Source: JBAZYZ01 sp964361185
GTDB lineage: Bacteria; Patescibacteriota; Minisyncoccia; Phycocordibacterales; VMEP01
NCBI GenBank assembly: GCA_964361185.1
Contig: CAYHZS010000030.1
Span: 1-10,181, forward strand
Direction: 5' to 3'
Length of the DNA: 10,181 nt
The translations under genes and the position numbers were made by a program. The notes beneath the pieces were generated by a model. The model made no database searches. It worked only from the letters and a program-made list of their open reading frames with translations, and had not been told where the DNA came from. How positions within the stretch are numbered: the first letter of the stretch is position 1; each line of letters starts with the position of its first letter. Positions 5,761 through 10,181 of this stretch are shown one piece after another.

Positions 5761-5815
5761 TTTTAATTTCAAAAATTTGCTTATTGATACATTATTTTGA
5801 AATTTGAAATTAAAA
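5761..5815. repeat. AT-rich inverted repeat between sufC and the sufT-like gene
   Basis: TTTTAATTTCAAA (5761-5773) and its exact complement (5803-5815) flank a 29-base loop in a 111-base spacer that is almost all A and T. A weak hairpin in the mRNA is possible. No promoter box stands out. The repeat could equally be low-complexity drift. Confidence 0.5.
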
Positions 5816-5823
5816 TTTTGTAA

Positions 5824-6555
5824 TTATTCATTAAACCCCGTTTTTTCTATTTCACCAATAATCTCATGCCCGCCGGATTTTACGATGCGCCCTTCTTTCA
5901 TTATATGTACATAATCAGGCGTAATTTTTTTGAGAATATTCGGGTAGTGAGTAATCAAAAGGAAGCCCGTCCCGTTTTTGGCCAATTGGTTTATGGCGCC
6001 CATAATTTTGCCAAGAGAGTCAATGTCCACCCCAGAATCTATCTCGTCCAAAACGGCAAATTTGGGCCCTAAAATGGCCATTTGGAGCACTTCGCTTTGC
6101 TTCTTCTCCCCTCCCGATATTTGGCTATTTAGATGCTTAGATATTAGCGATTTATCTATTCCGAATTCATTCGCCTTTTCTAATATTTTTTTATGAAAAT
6201 CTAAAACTGAATCATCACCACCTTTTATCTGTTGATAAGCCTTAAACAAAAATTGCCCCATCGTTACTCCCGCGATTTCGGGCAAATACTGCATTGAAAG
6301 AAACAAGTCCAGTTTCGCTTTCTTGTCTGTAGCGTGATTCGTTATATCTTCGCCATCCAGTAAAATTTTTCCTTCTGAAATTTCATATTTCGGATGGCCG
6401 AACAAAGCATTAGCCAAGCTTGATTTACCTGAACCATTCGGGCCCATGAGTATATGTACTTCGCCAGAATTTATCGTGAGCGAAAAATCGCCAACAACTT
6501 TTTTGCCGTTATTATTTACTGTAATATTTTTCAGTTCTAATCTATGATTTTGCAT
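5824..6555 (-). CDS. sufC: SufC, ATPase of the SUF Fe-S cluster scaffold
   Basis: The 243-residue protein is a complete ABC-type ATPase of the soluble SufC family, which drives cluster assembly on SufB/SufD-type partners. The visible motifs are Walker A GPNGSGKS (38-45), a Q-loop glutamine in SMQYLPEIAGVT (Q89), the signature SGGEKKQSE (147-155) in its SufC form, Walker B FAVLDEIDSGVD (167-178) with E171, and the switch histidine H203. The DEIDSGVDID block separates SufC from transport ATPases. It follows the iscU/sufU gene by 47 bases, and the spacer copies the one ahead of that gene. There is no ribosome site. Confidence 0.97.
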   Translation of the reverse strand: MQNHRLELKNITVNNNGKKVVGDFSLTINSGEVHILMGPNGSGKSSLANALFGHPKYEISEGKILLDGEDITNHATDKKAKLDLFLSMQYLPEIAGVTMGQFLFKAYQQIKGGDDSVLDFHKKILEKANEFGIDKSLISKHLNSQISGGEKKQSEVLQMAILGPKFAVLDEIDSGVDIDSLGKIMGAINQLAKNGTGFLLITHYPNILKKITPDYVHIMKEGRIVKSGGHEIIGEIEKTGFNE

Positions 6556-6598
6556 TTTGTATTTCCCTAAAAGCTAAAAGCTGTAAGCTACAAGCTTG
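6551..6598 (-). repeat. duplicated spacer, copy 2 (before sufC)
   Basis: On the minus strand this reads as repeated TAGCTT-like units followed by AAATACAAAATGCA, whose ATG is the sufC start. It matches 6979-7025 with only a few differences. The 7-8 base units are AGCT-centred and partly self-complementary. Confidence 0.8.
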
Positions 6599-6633
6599 CG
6601 CCCTATTTGGAAGCCTTGCTTCCAAATAGGGCG
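6599..6633 (-). repeat. perfect 16-bp-arm hairpin over the sufU stop codon
   Basis: Bases 6599-6614 pair exactly with 6618-6633 around a three-base loop. The arms encode the last residues and stop codon of the IscU/SufU protein. No T-run follows, so termination is unlikely. An mRNA processing or stability element between sufU and sufC is more plausible. Confidence 0.8.
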
Positions 6634-6983
6634 TGGTTCATCGCTTCATACCCCAGAAGCGCGCAATTCACGCGTCCCGGACTTATTTTCACGCCGAGCA
6701 TATTGTATATGTCGCCCGGAGCAATGGCTCGTAGGTCGTTAATCGTCAGTCCCTTAATCTTGTCCGTAAGCATGGACACCGTCGCCATACTTATAGCACA
6801 TCCGTCACCCCAAAAAGACACATCTTCTACCCTATCATCTTTAAGCTTAAGGTAGAAAGTTATTTTATCCCCGCAACTTGGATTCACCCCTTCTCCCTTA
6901 TGCGTGGCGTCCTCTATCTCCCGCTTATTATGCGGATGCCTGTAAAGTTCCAGTATATTTTCCTTGTATAATTCCTGTTGCAT
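6603..6983 (-). CDS. sufU: IscU/SufU-type iron-sulfur scaffold or sulfur-transfer protein
   Basis: The 126-residue protein belongs to the IscU/SufU/NifU-N fold. The three conserved cysteines are present: C37 in NPSCGDK (with D39), C62 in GDGCAIS, and C107 in GRVNCALLGYEA. Residue 106, before the last cysteine, is Asn, whereas IscU scaffolds have His there, so it is closer to SufU, which accepts sulfur from SufS. The C62-C107 spacing of 45 residues is nearer IscU. From memory, the Bacillus SufU has an insertion of about 17 residues here that this protein lacks. It starts 24 bases after sufS. There is no ribosome site. Confidence 0.93.
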   Translation of the reverse strand: MQQELYKENILELYRHPHNKREIEDATHKGEGVNPSCGDKITFYLKLKDDRVEDVSFWGDGCAISMATVSMLTDKIKGLTINDLRAIAPGDIYNMLGVKISPGRVNCALLGYEAMNHALFGSKASK

Positions 6984-7025
6984 TTTGTATTTTCTAAAAG
7001 CTATCAGCTATAAGCTAAAAGCTTG
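6979..7025 (-). repeat. duplicated spacer, copy 1 (sufS end to sufU start)
   Basis: This is the counterpart of 6551-6598 and ends in the same AAATACAAAATGCA that carries the sufU start. The distal part overlaps the sufS reading frame, so the last residues of SufS (AFSL) and its TAG stop are written in the repeat. Confidence 0.8.
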
Positions 7026-8240
7026 TTTTGCTTTTTCTATTCCTTCCGCCAGTTTATCAATATCGCTTTCGGTATTGTAAATATAAAAACTCGCCCTGCT
7101 TACCGCCCCTATTCCGAGCGCTTTCATGAGAGGCTGTGCGCAATGATGCCCTCCGCGGATAGCCACATGATTACGGTTCAGTATTTCACCAACATCATGA
7201 GGATGGATGCCCTCCACAGTAAAAGATACGATGCCTATGTTTTTTGAAGCATCTTTTTCGCAGATAAGTTTTACGCCACCGATTGCCGACAATTTTTTGA
7301 TTGCGTATTCCGTGAGTTTTTCCGTATGCTTTTTTATGTTTTCCGCGCCTATGGATTCAAGATATTTTACCGCCTCCGAAAGCCCGATAACTCCCGCAAT
7401 ATTCGGCGTTCCCGCTTCAAAGCGGAATGGCGCAGAACTATAAGTTGATTTTTCCATTCCGACGTCATCTACCATTCCTCCTCCAAAAAATGAAGGTGGC
7501 ATACTCACCAAAACTTCTTTCCGCCCGTACAAAACCCCGATGCCCGTCGGTCCGCACATTTTGTGTCCCGAAAAGAATAGGAAATCACAGCCCAAATCTT
7601 TCACGTCAATCGGCATATGCCCCATGGCCGTGGTCGCGTCCACAATCACAATCGCGCCGTATTTATGCGCCTCTTCAGTAATTTTCTTAACATCCGTAAT
7701 CGCGCCCGTCACATTGCTCGCAAGCGTTACTGAAACTATTTTTGTGTGCTCATTTATAAGAGCATCAATATTACCGTAATCAATATTAAAATCGGGTGTC
7801 ATTTCAAAATGCCTTAATTTCAAGCCTTTCCTTTTTGCCATCTCCTGTAACGGAAGTAGGTTTGAATGGTGCTCAAAAATAGTTGTTACAACTTCATCGC
7901 CTGCCTGCCATTTTATATTTTCTTCCAGCGCGTAGCAGAGCATATTTGAAGATGCGGTCGCCCCGCCAGTAAATATAACTTCATTGGTTTCGGCGTTTAT
8001 GAACTTAGCCACTACCTCGCGCGCCTCCTCATAGCTGTTCGTAGCCTGCTCGCCTATCTTATAACCGCCCCTGTGTATATTTGAACGGTATTTGAAGTAG
8101 TAATCGTCCATGGCTTCAACCACCTGCTTGGGTGTCTGTGACGATGCCGCGCTGTCCAAAAAGACGAGCTCCCCGCCCGCCTCTTTCCTATAGTTCTCAA
8201 AAATAGGAAAACCCTCCTTGATTTTGTTTACGTCAAACAT
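7008..8240 (-). CDS. sufS: SufS, group II cysteine desulfurase
   Basis: The 410-residue protein is a full-length pyridoxal-phosphate cysteine desulfurase that removes sulfur from cysteine as a persulfide. Visible residues are the N-terminal LDSAASSQTP, the cofactor-stacking region EHHSN (123-127), the aspartate of VDATTAMGH (D201), the Schiff-base lysine K227 in SGHKMCGPTG, and the active-site loop AIRGGHHCAQP with R362 and nucleophile C367. The RGGHHC form and the length mark SufS rather than IscS. It starts a four-gene minus-strand unit (sufS, sufU, sufC, sufT-like) from its own promoter, with a leader of only about six bases and no ribosome site. Confidence 0.97.
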   Translation of the reverse strand: MFDVNKIKEGFPIFENYRKEAGGELVFLDSAASSQTPKQVVEAMDDYYFKYRSNIHRGGYKIGEQATNSYEEAREVVAKFINAETNEVIFTGGATASSNMLCYALEENIKWQAGDEVVTTIFEHHSNLLPLQEMAKRKGLKLRHFEMTPDFNIDYGNIDALINEHTKIVSVTLASNVTGAITDVKKITEEAHKYGAIVIVDATTAMGHMPIDVKDLGCDFLFFSGHKMCGPTGIGVLYGRKEVLVSMPPSFFGGGMVDDVGMEKSTYSSAPFRFEAGTPNIAGVIGLSEAVKYLESIGAENIKKHTEKLTEYAIKKLSAIGGVKLICEKDASKNIGIVSFTVEGIHPHDVGEILNRNHVAIRGGHHCAQPLMKALGIGAVSRASFYIYNTESDIDKLAEGIEKAKQAFSL

Positions 8241-8252
8241 AAATATTCGGCA

Positions 8253-8281
8253 ATTATGCCATTTTTAAACATATTTGACAA
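8253..8281 (-). promoter_or_regulatory. sufS promoter
   Basis: On the minus strand TTGTCA (8276-8281) and CATAAT (8253-8258) are exactly 17 bases apart, each one base from consensus. Transcription would begin about six bases ahead of the sufS ATG, so the mRNA is nearly leaderless. Confidence 0.7.
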
Positions 8282-8303
8282 GTCAGTATTTTTAATATTT
8301 ACT
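8275..8303 (+). promoter_or_regulatory. promoter of the 8336 gene, -35 shared with sufS
   Basis: A perfect TTGACA (8275-8280) is followed after 17 bases by TTTACT (8298-8303). This -35 box overlaps the opposite-strand sufS -35 box by five bases, so polymerase could bind in only one direction at a time. Confidence 0.65.
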
Positions 8304-8335
8304 TGTTTCTAGCAACCAGCATAGGGAGTACTGCC

Positions 8336-8560
8336 ATGGAAACGAGGTATTTTGTGTCCTACGCAATAAACACCTTTCATGAGGACAGGGTCGCCAAGAT
8401 AGGAAACATGGAAACTGTCGTCGATGGATTACTTACGGATATCGACCAGGTACGAAAGATCGAAAGAGAAATCGCTTCATCAGAAGGCGTCGGCACGGTA
8501 CTGGTCAAGGTAATTGACTACAAACAGTTACCCGAAAAACCGAGGATCCAGCCGGAGTAA
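8336..8560 (+). CDS. unknown small protein inside the SUF locus
   Basis: This 74-residue protein is not recognised. It begins with a beta-like strand (TRYFVSYAIN, residues 3-12), continues with a probable helix (about 25-55) and a second strand (TVLVKVIDY), and ends in a Pro-rich tail. This could be a small alpha/beta domain. The start at 8336 is set by AGGGAG (8323-8328) seven bases upstream; an in-frame ATG at 8303 lies in the -10 region and is rejected. It sits on the opposite strand between the sufBD-like gene and sufS, with its own promoter and terminator, which looks like an insertion into the SUF locus. Confidence 0.78.
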   Translation: METRYFVSYAINTFHEDRVAKIGNMETVVDGLLTDIDQVRKIEREIASSEGVGTVLVKVIDYKQLPEKPRIQPE

Positions 8561-8575
8561 TTGGTTTCCGTTTTC

Positions 8576-8604
8576 AAACAGTCGCTACACGCGGCTGTTT
8601 TTTT
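8576..8604 (+). terminator. terminator of the 8336 gene
   Basis: AAACAGTCGC (8576-8585) pairs with GCGGCTGTTT (8591-8600) with one T-G wobble around TACAC, followed by Ts to 8604. The T-run touches the stop codon of the converging sufBD-like gene. On the minus strand the same stem has no T-run, so that gene may not end here. Confidence 0.88.
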
Positions 8605-9292
8605 ATATATTCAAAAACCCACTGACCAAAAGTTCACCCGCTTCTTTTTCACCCAAACCGCGAGTTCCAGCGTAAAACAAATCTTCGGGCGTAATGTTTG
8701 TGATTGAAAGCGAATGCGAACAGTTAACTGCATTTGAGGCAATATTTAACGACGGGATGGCGTCCACTTTGGCCTCTTTGGAAAGAGTGAGAAACTTCCC
8801 GTCCTGTATACCGGACAGCCCTGTTAATCCTTTTTCCATAACTATATCGCTCCGGTAAATAACATGGGCGCCACCACGCAAAACTCCGCGGGTAATTATT
8901 TCGGAAACTGTATTCGGCGCTTCGTGATAAACCTTGTGATATAGGTCGAGCACCCCGCCGGAAATGTCATATCGTCCGGAAATTTTCGCTTTGGCTCCGC
9001 GTCCGCGCAAAAATACATAAATATCGCACTTGGCGCTTGTTTCCCCTTTCGCCGTTTCAACGTATTCAAAAACCGCGTTTTCATTAACATGCGCCACGAT
9101 AAGGCGGTGGCGGGAGCAATCGTTCTCAATTATTTCGGTATTGCCGGGCAATACTTCCACAAATTCCGCGCCATATAAAACAAGCTTTTTGTATTCATCC
9201 GCGAATGGCGAAACAATCTTCAGGCCGTATCTAAACCCGTCTTGCCCCTCGTAATATTCAACCACCTTTTTCAGTTTTTCACTTGGTGTCAT
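8603..9292 (-). CDS. short SufB/SufD-family Fe-S scaffold subunit
   Basis: The 229-residue protein matches the C-terminal core of the SufB/SufD family, the beta-helix scaffold bound by SufC. The diagnostic end is complete: VIYRSDIVMEKGLTGLSGIQ (about 144-163), LTLSKEAKVDAIPSLNI, SNAVNCSHSLSI with C191 and H193, then EDLFYAGTRGLGEKEAGELLVSGF (about 203-226). The CSH triplet is the SufD form. SufB and SufD usually exceed 400 residues, so about half the length, mainly at the N-terminus, is missing, with no trace upstream. It may be a minimal subunit that pairs with itself. AGGA eight bases before the ATG is a weak ribosome site. Confidence 0.88.
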   Translation of the reverse strand: MTPSEKLKKVVEYYEGQDGFRYGLKIVSPFADEYKKLVLYGAEFVEVLPGNTEIIENDCSRHRLIVAHVNENAVFEYVETAKGETSAKCDIYVFLRGRGAKAKISGRYDISGGVLDLYHKVYHEAPNTVSEIITRGVLRGGAHVIYRSDIVMEKGLTGLSGIQDGKFLTLSKEAKVDAIPSLNIASNAVNCSHSLSITNITPEDLFYAGTRGLGEKEAGELLVSGFLNI

Positions 9293-9307
9293 TTTCCAAT
9301 CCTACAT

Positions 9308-9342
9308 AAAAAAAAGCCTCACGTCACGCGCAGGACTTTTTT
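9308..9342 (-). terminator. terminator-like hairpin just ahead of the sufBD-like gene
   Basis: AAAAAAG (9310-9316) pairs with CTTTTTT (9336-9342) and CCT (9317-9319) with AGG (9332-9334), with one bulged A and a 12-base loop. On the minus strand eight Ts follow and end 15 bases before the ATG at 9292. No promoter fits in that gap, so a sufBD mRNA would have to carry it in its leader, as an attenuator does. Confidence 0.55.
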
Positions 9343-9348
9343 GATATT

Positions 9349-9396
9349 ACCCCAAAATATACCAACATTCTGCAGAATGTTGGTATATTTTGGGGT
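9349..9396. repeat. perfect 48-bp palindrome
   Basis: The 24-base arms are exact inverted copies with no loop, centred on CTGCAG between 9372 and 9373. The arm reads ACCCCAAAATATACCAACAT and continues TCTG. Flanking bases do not match, so the limits are sharp. It lies between the sufBD leader hairpin and the small-RNA promoter, whose -35 box shares its last base. Too long for a usual operator, it could be a cruciform, a recombination site, an element remnant or an assembly join. Confidence 0.95.
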
Positions 9397-9424
9397 TGAC
9401 TTTTTACGGCTAATCTGCTAACCT
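9396..9424 (+). promoter_or_regulatory. promoter of the small RNA
   Basis: TTGACT (9396-9401) and TAACCT (9419-9424) are 17 bases apart, and TGC directly before the -10 box gives an extended -10. Transcription would start near 9431. The 48-bp palindrome abuts the -35 box. Confidence 0.6.
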
Positions 9425-9430
9425 ATAGGC

Positions 9431-9608
9431 AGTTAGGTTCGTTGGGAATATGTTCGCAAGTGTCTGAGAGCGCTTTAAATTTTCCAATCGTCTCCCAAGA
9501 CGCTTACCCACAAATTCGCTCTCGCACTTCGCGTCCATATTCCCAACCCACCTTCCGTTCCTTCTTCCCGACAAAGCCCTCACCACTTGGTGTAGGGCTT
9601 TCCTTTTT
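9431..9608 (+). ncRNA. structured small RNA, unassigned, possibly 6S-like
   Basis: No protein gene fits here, but the strand folds well. GTTGGGAATATG (9441-9452) pairs exactly with 9536-9547. Stacked inside are CGCAAGTG (9455-9462) with CACTTcGCG (9525-9533), GAGAGCG (9466-9472) with CGCTCTC (9517-9523), AATTT (9478-9482) with AAATT (9512-9516), and a CGTCT/AGACG tip (9489-9502). This gives a 107-base bulged rod. A C/T-rich single strand (9548-9572) and a terminator follow. ATGTTCGCAAG (9451-9460 and neighbours) recalls the 5' side of Escherichia coli 6S RNA, from memory, but the rod is shorter than typical 6S. No RNase P, tmRNA or SRP core motif is seen. Confidence 0.6.
9573..9608 (+). terminator. 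terminator of the small RNA
   Basis: AAAGCCCT (9573-9580) pairs with AGGGCTTT (9594-9601), and CACC with GGTG inside it closes the loop ACTT, with one bulged T. A broken T-run (TTTCCTTTTT) follows. Confidence 0.88.
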
Positions 9609-9627
9609 CCCCACTTAATTCTTATAC

Positions 9628-9656
9628 TTGACAAATTACGTATTTTTATATATAGC
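9628..9656 (+). promoter_or_regulatory. promoter of the 9695 gene
   Basis: A perfect TTGACA (9628-9633) is followed after 17 bases by TATAGC (9651-9656). The spacer is AT-rich. The leader of about 33 bases holds a strong ribosome site. Confidence 0.7.
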
Positions 9657-9694
9657 TCTGTACAATATTGTTCCTAAAAAAGGAGGAGTCTCAG

Positions 9695-10084
9695 ATGACG
9701 CTTCATCACACAGACGACCCGGGTGTCCGCGCCAAAGACATAGCGAACGGCGAAGAAATGAGGGTATGGAAAGCGACCGGAGATGCGAAACTATCAGACC
9801 AGGCGGGGCGCATTGCCTACCGCCAGGCGCTCACGGAACTCGCGGGGGTGTCGGCGTTCGACCCCGAACGCTGCAATTTCCCGGTGTACGCCCCGCAAGG
9901 TGGCGGATACGCGCGTAAAACCGAAGACGGCGGATTTGTTTTCATCGTGTCGCCTCCGAGTTTCCCCGAACTCAAAGTCGGGGCGTGTGTCCCGTCAGCA
10001 TGGGACATACAACCGGCGAACAAACCGGCCCGTCAGGAGTTGAACAAAGACCAGTTCTCCGACGACTTCATCAGCGAAGTCTAG
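9695..10084 (+). CDS. unknown hydrophilic protein
   Basis: This 129-residue protein is not recognised. The first half is charged and probably helical (about 10-50). The middle is Gly/Pro-rich with beta character (FPVYAPQGGGYARKTEDGGFVFIVSPP, about 62-88), and the tail is acidic. Cysteines C60 and C98 are far apart and form no obvious metal site. There is no signal peptide or membrane helix. The start at 9695 follows AGGAGG (9681-9686) by eight bases; an in-frame ATG at 9668 would put that site within the gene. Its DNA is richer in G and C than the SUF genes. It is a single unit with its own promoter and terminator. Confidence 0.8.
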   Translation: MTLHHTDDPGVRAKDIANGEEMRVWKATGDAKLSDQAGRIAYRQALTELAGVSAFDPERCNFPVYAPQGGGYARKTEDGGFVFIVSPPSFPELKVGACVPSAWDIQPANKPARQELNKDQFSDDFISEV

Positions 10085-10110
10085 GACCCTTCCTTGCATC
10101 AGGATTCCTT

Positions 10111-10138
10111 AAAGCCCCGCGTGTGCGCGGGGCTTTTT
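10111..10138 (+). terminator. terminator of the 9695 gene
   Basis: AAAGCCCCGCG (10111-10121) pairs exactly with CGCGGGGCTTT (10126-10136) around TGTG, followed by a T-run. The right terminal repeat begins inside this T-run. Confidence 0.95.
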
Positions 10139-10181
10139 ATATGAGCAGGAAACCCCGCACGGAATCGCCGTGTCAGCCGTG
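10134..10181. repeat. right copy of 48-bp terminal inverted repeat
   Basis: This is the exact reverse complement of 7-54 and runs to the last base of the window. The left copy is followed outward by six more bases, so the repeat may continue past this end. Like the left copy it begins in the T-run of an outward-facing terminator. Confidence 0.9.

Noticed and set aside
5713..5823. Promoter for the SufT-like gene in the AT-rich spacer
   Set aside because: Many -10-like strings occur by chance in this base composition, and no TTGACA-like box at proper spacing was seen.
6551..7025. CRISPR-like array from the repeated AGCT units
   Set aside because: The two copies flank a complete gene, the units are 7-8 bases with no unique spacers, and no cas gene is present.
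9349..9396. Palindrome as an ordinary rho-independent terminator
   Set aside because: Neither strand has a T-run after the stem, and the small RNA and the 9308-9342 hairpin have their own terminator signals.
9410..9634. Minus-strand open frame of 74 codons over the small-RNA region
   Set aside because: It has no ribosome site, its protein is a low-complexity Arg-rich string, and the plus strand has a matching promoter, fold and terminator. Open frames are expected opposite paired RNA.
1..10181. Linear plasmid or phage genome with terminal inverted repeats
   Set aside because: There are no replication, packaging or structural genes, the content is chromosomal, and both repeats follow gene terminators, which fits a dispersed repeat at assembly breaks.

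Overview
The window looks like a stretch of a small-genome bacterium of the candidate phyla radiation (Patescibacteria, most likely a Parcubacteria-type lineage). The genes are short and widely spaced. Several membrane or secreted proteins are of kinds common in that group. Most conserved genes lack a Shine-Dalgarno sequence, and the SUF iron-sulfur locus is pared down. The standard code with TGA as stop fits every gene. No rRNA, tRNA, CRISPR array, transposase, or phage structural or replication gene is seen.

Layout. Positions 1-1394 hold minus-strand genes: a DUF378 membrane protein (113-328), then an ECF-type sigma factor (813-1394) followed closely by a small membrane protein (454-804) that could be its partner. 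Positions 1682-2542 carry two plus-strand genes: an unknown protein with a CxxC/HxH cluster, and a single-RRM RNA-binding protein preceded by a long structured leader. Positions 2647-3730 hold a divergent pair: an unknown minus-strand gene and a transglutaminase-like protein that appears to be made from a leaderless mRNA. Positions 3811-5381 hold two plus-strand extracytoplasmic proteins: a membrane-anchored DsbA-like thioredoxin-fold protein and a secreted coiled-coil protein.

Positions 5428-9292 are a minus-strand SUF iron-sulfur cluster locus. In transcription order it has a short SufB/SufD-family protein, SufS, SufU/IscU, SufC and a SufT-like DUF59 protein. SufS would supply persulfide sulfur, the IscU/SufU protein would receive it, SufC with the SufBD protein would form the ATPase scaffold, and the DUF59 protein would help in maturation. 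No separate full-length SufB is present. An unrelated plus-strand small gene (8336-8560) with its own promoter, ribosome site and terminator splits the SufBD gene from sufS.

Positions 9293-9694 hold no protein gene but are dense in signals: a terminator-like hairpin just ahead of sufBD, a perfect 48-bp palindrome, a promoter, and an approximately 180-nt structured small RNA with its own terminator. A last orphan gene (9695-10084) follows. A perfect 48-bp inverted repeat lies near the two window ends (7-54 and 10134-10181), each copy beginning in the T-tract of an outward-facing terminator.

The best leads are the RRM-gene leader with two competing pairing partners, the unassigned small RNA next to the 48-bp palindrome, the reduced SUF locus, and a recurring cassette of orphan small genes that have strong ribosome sites while the conserved genes do not.
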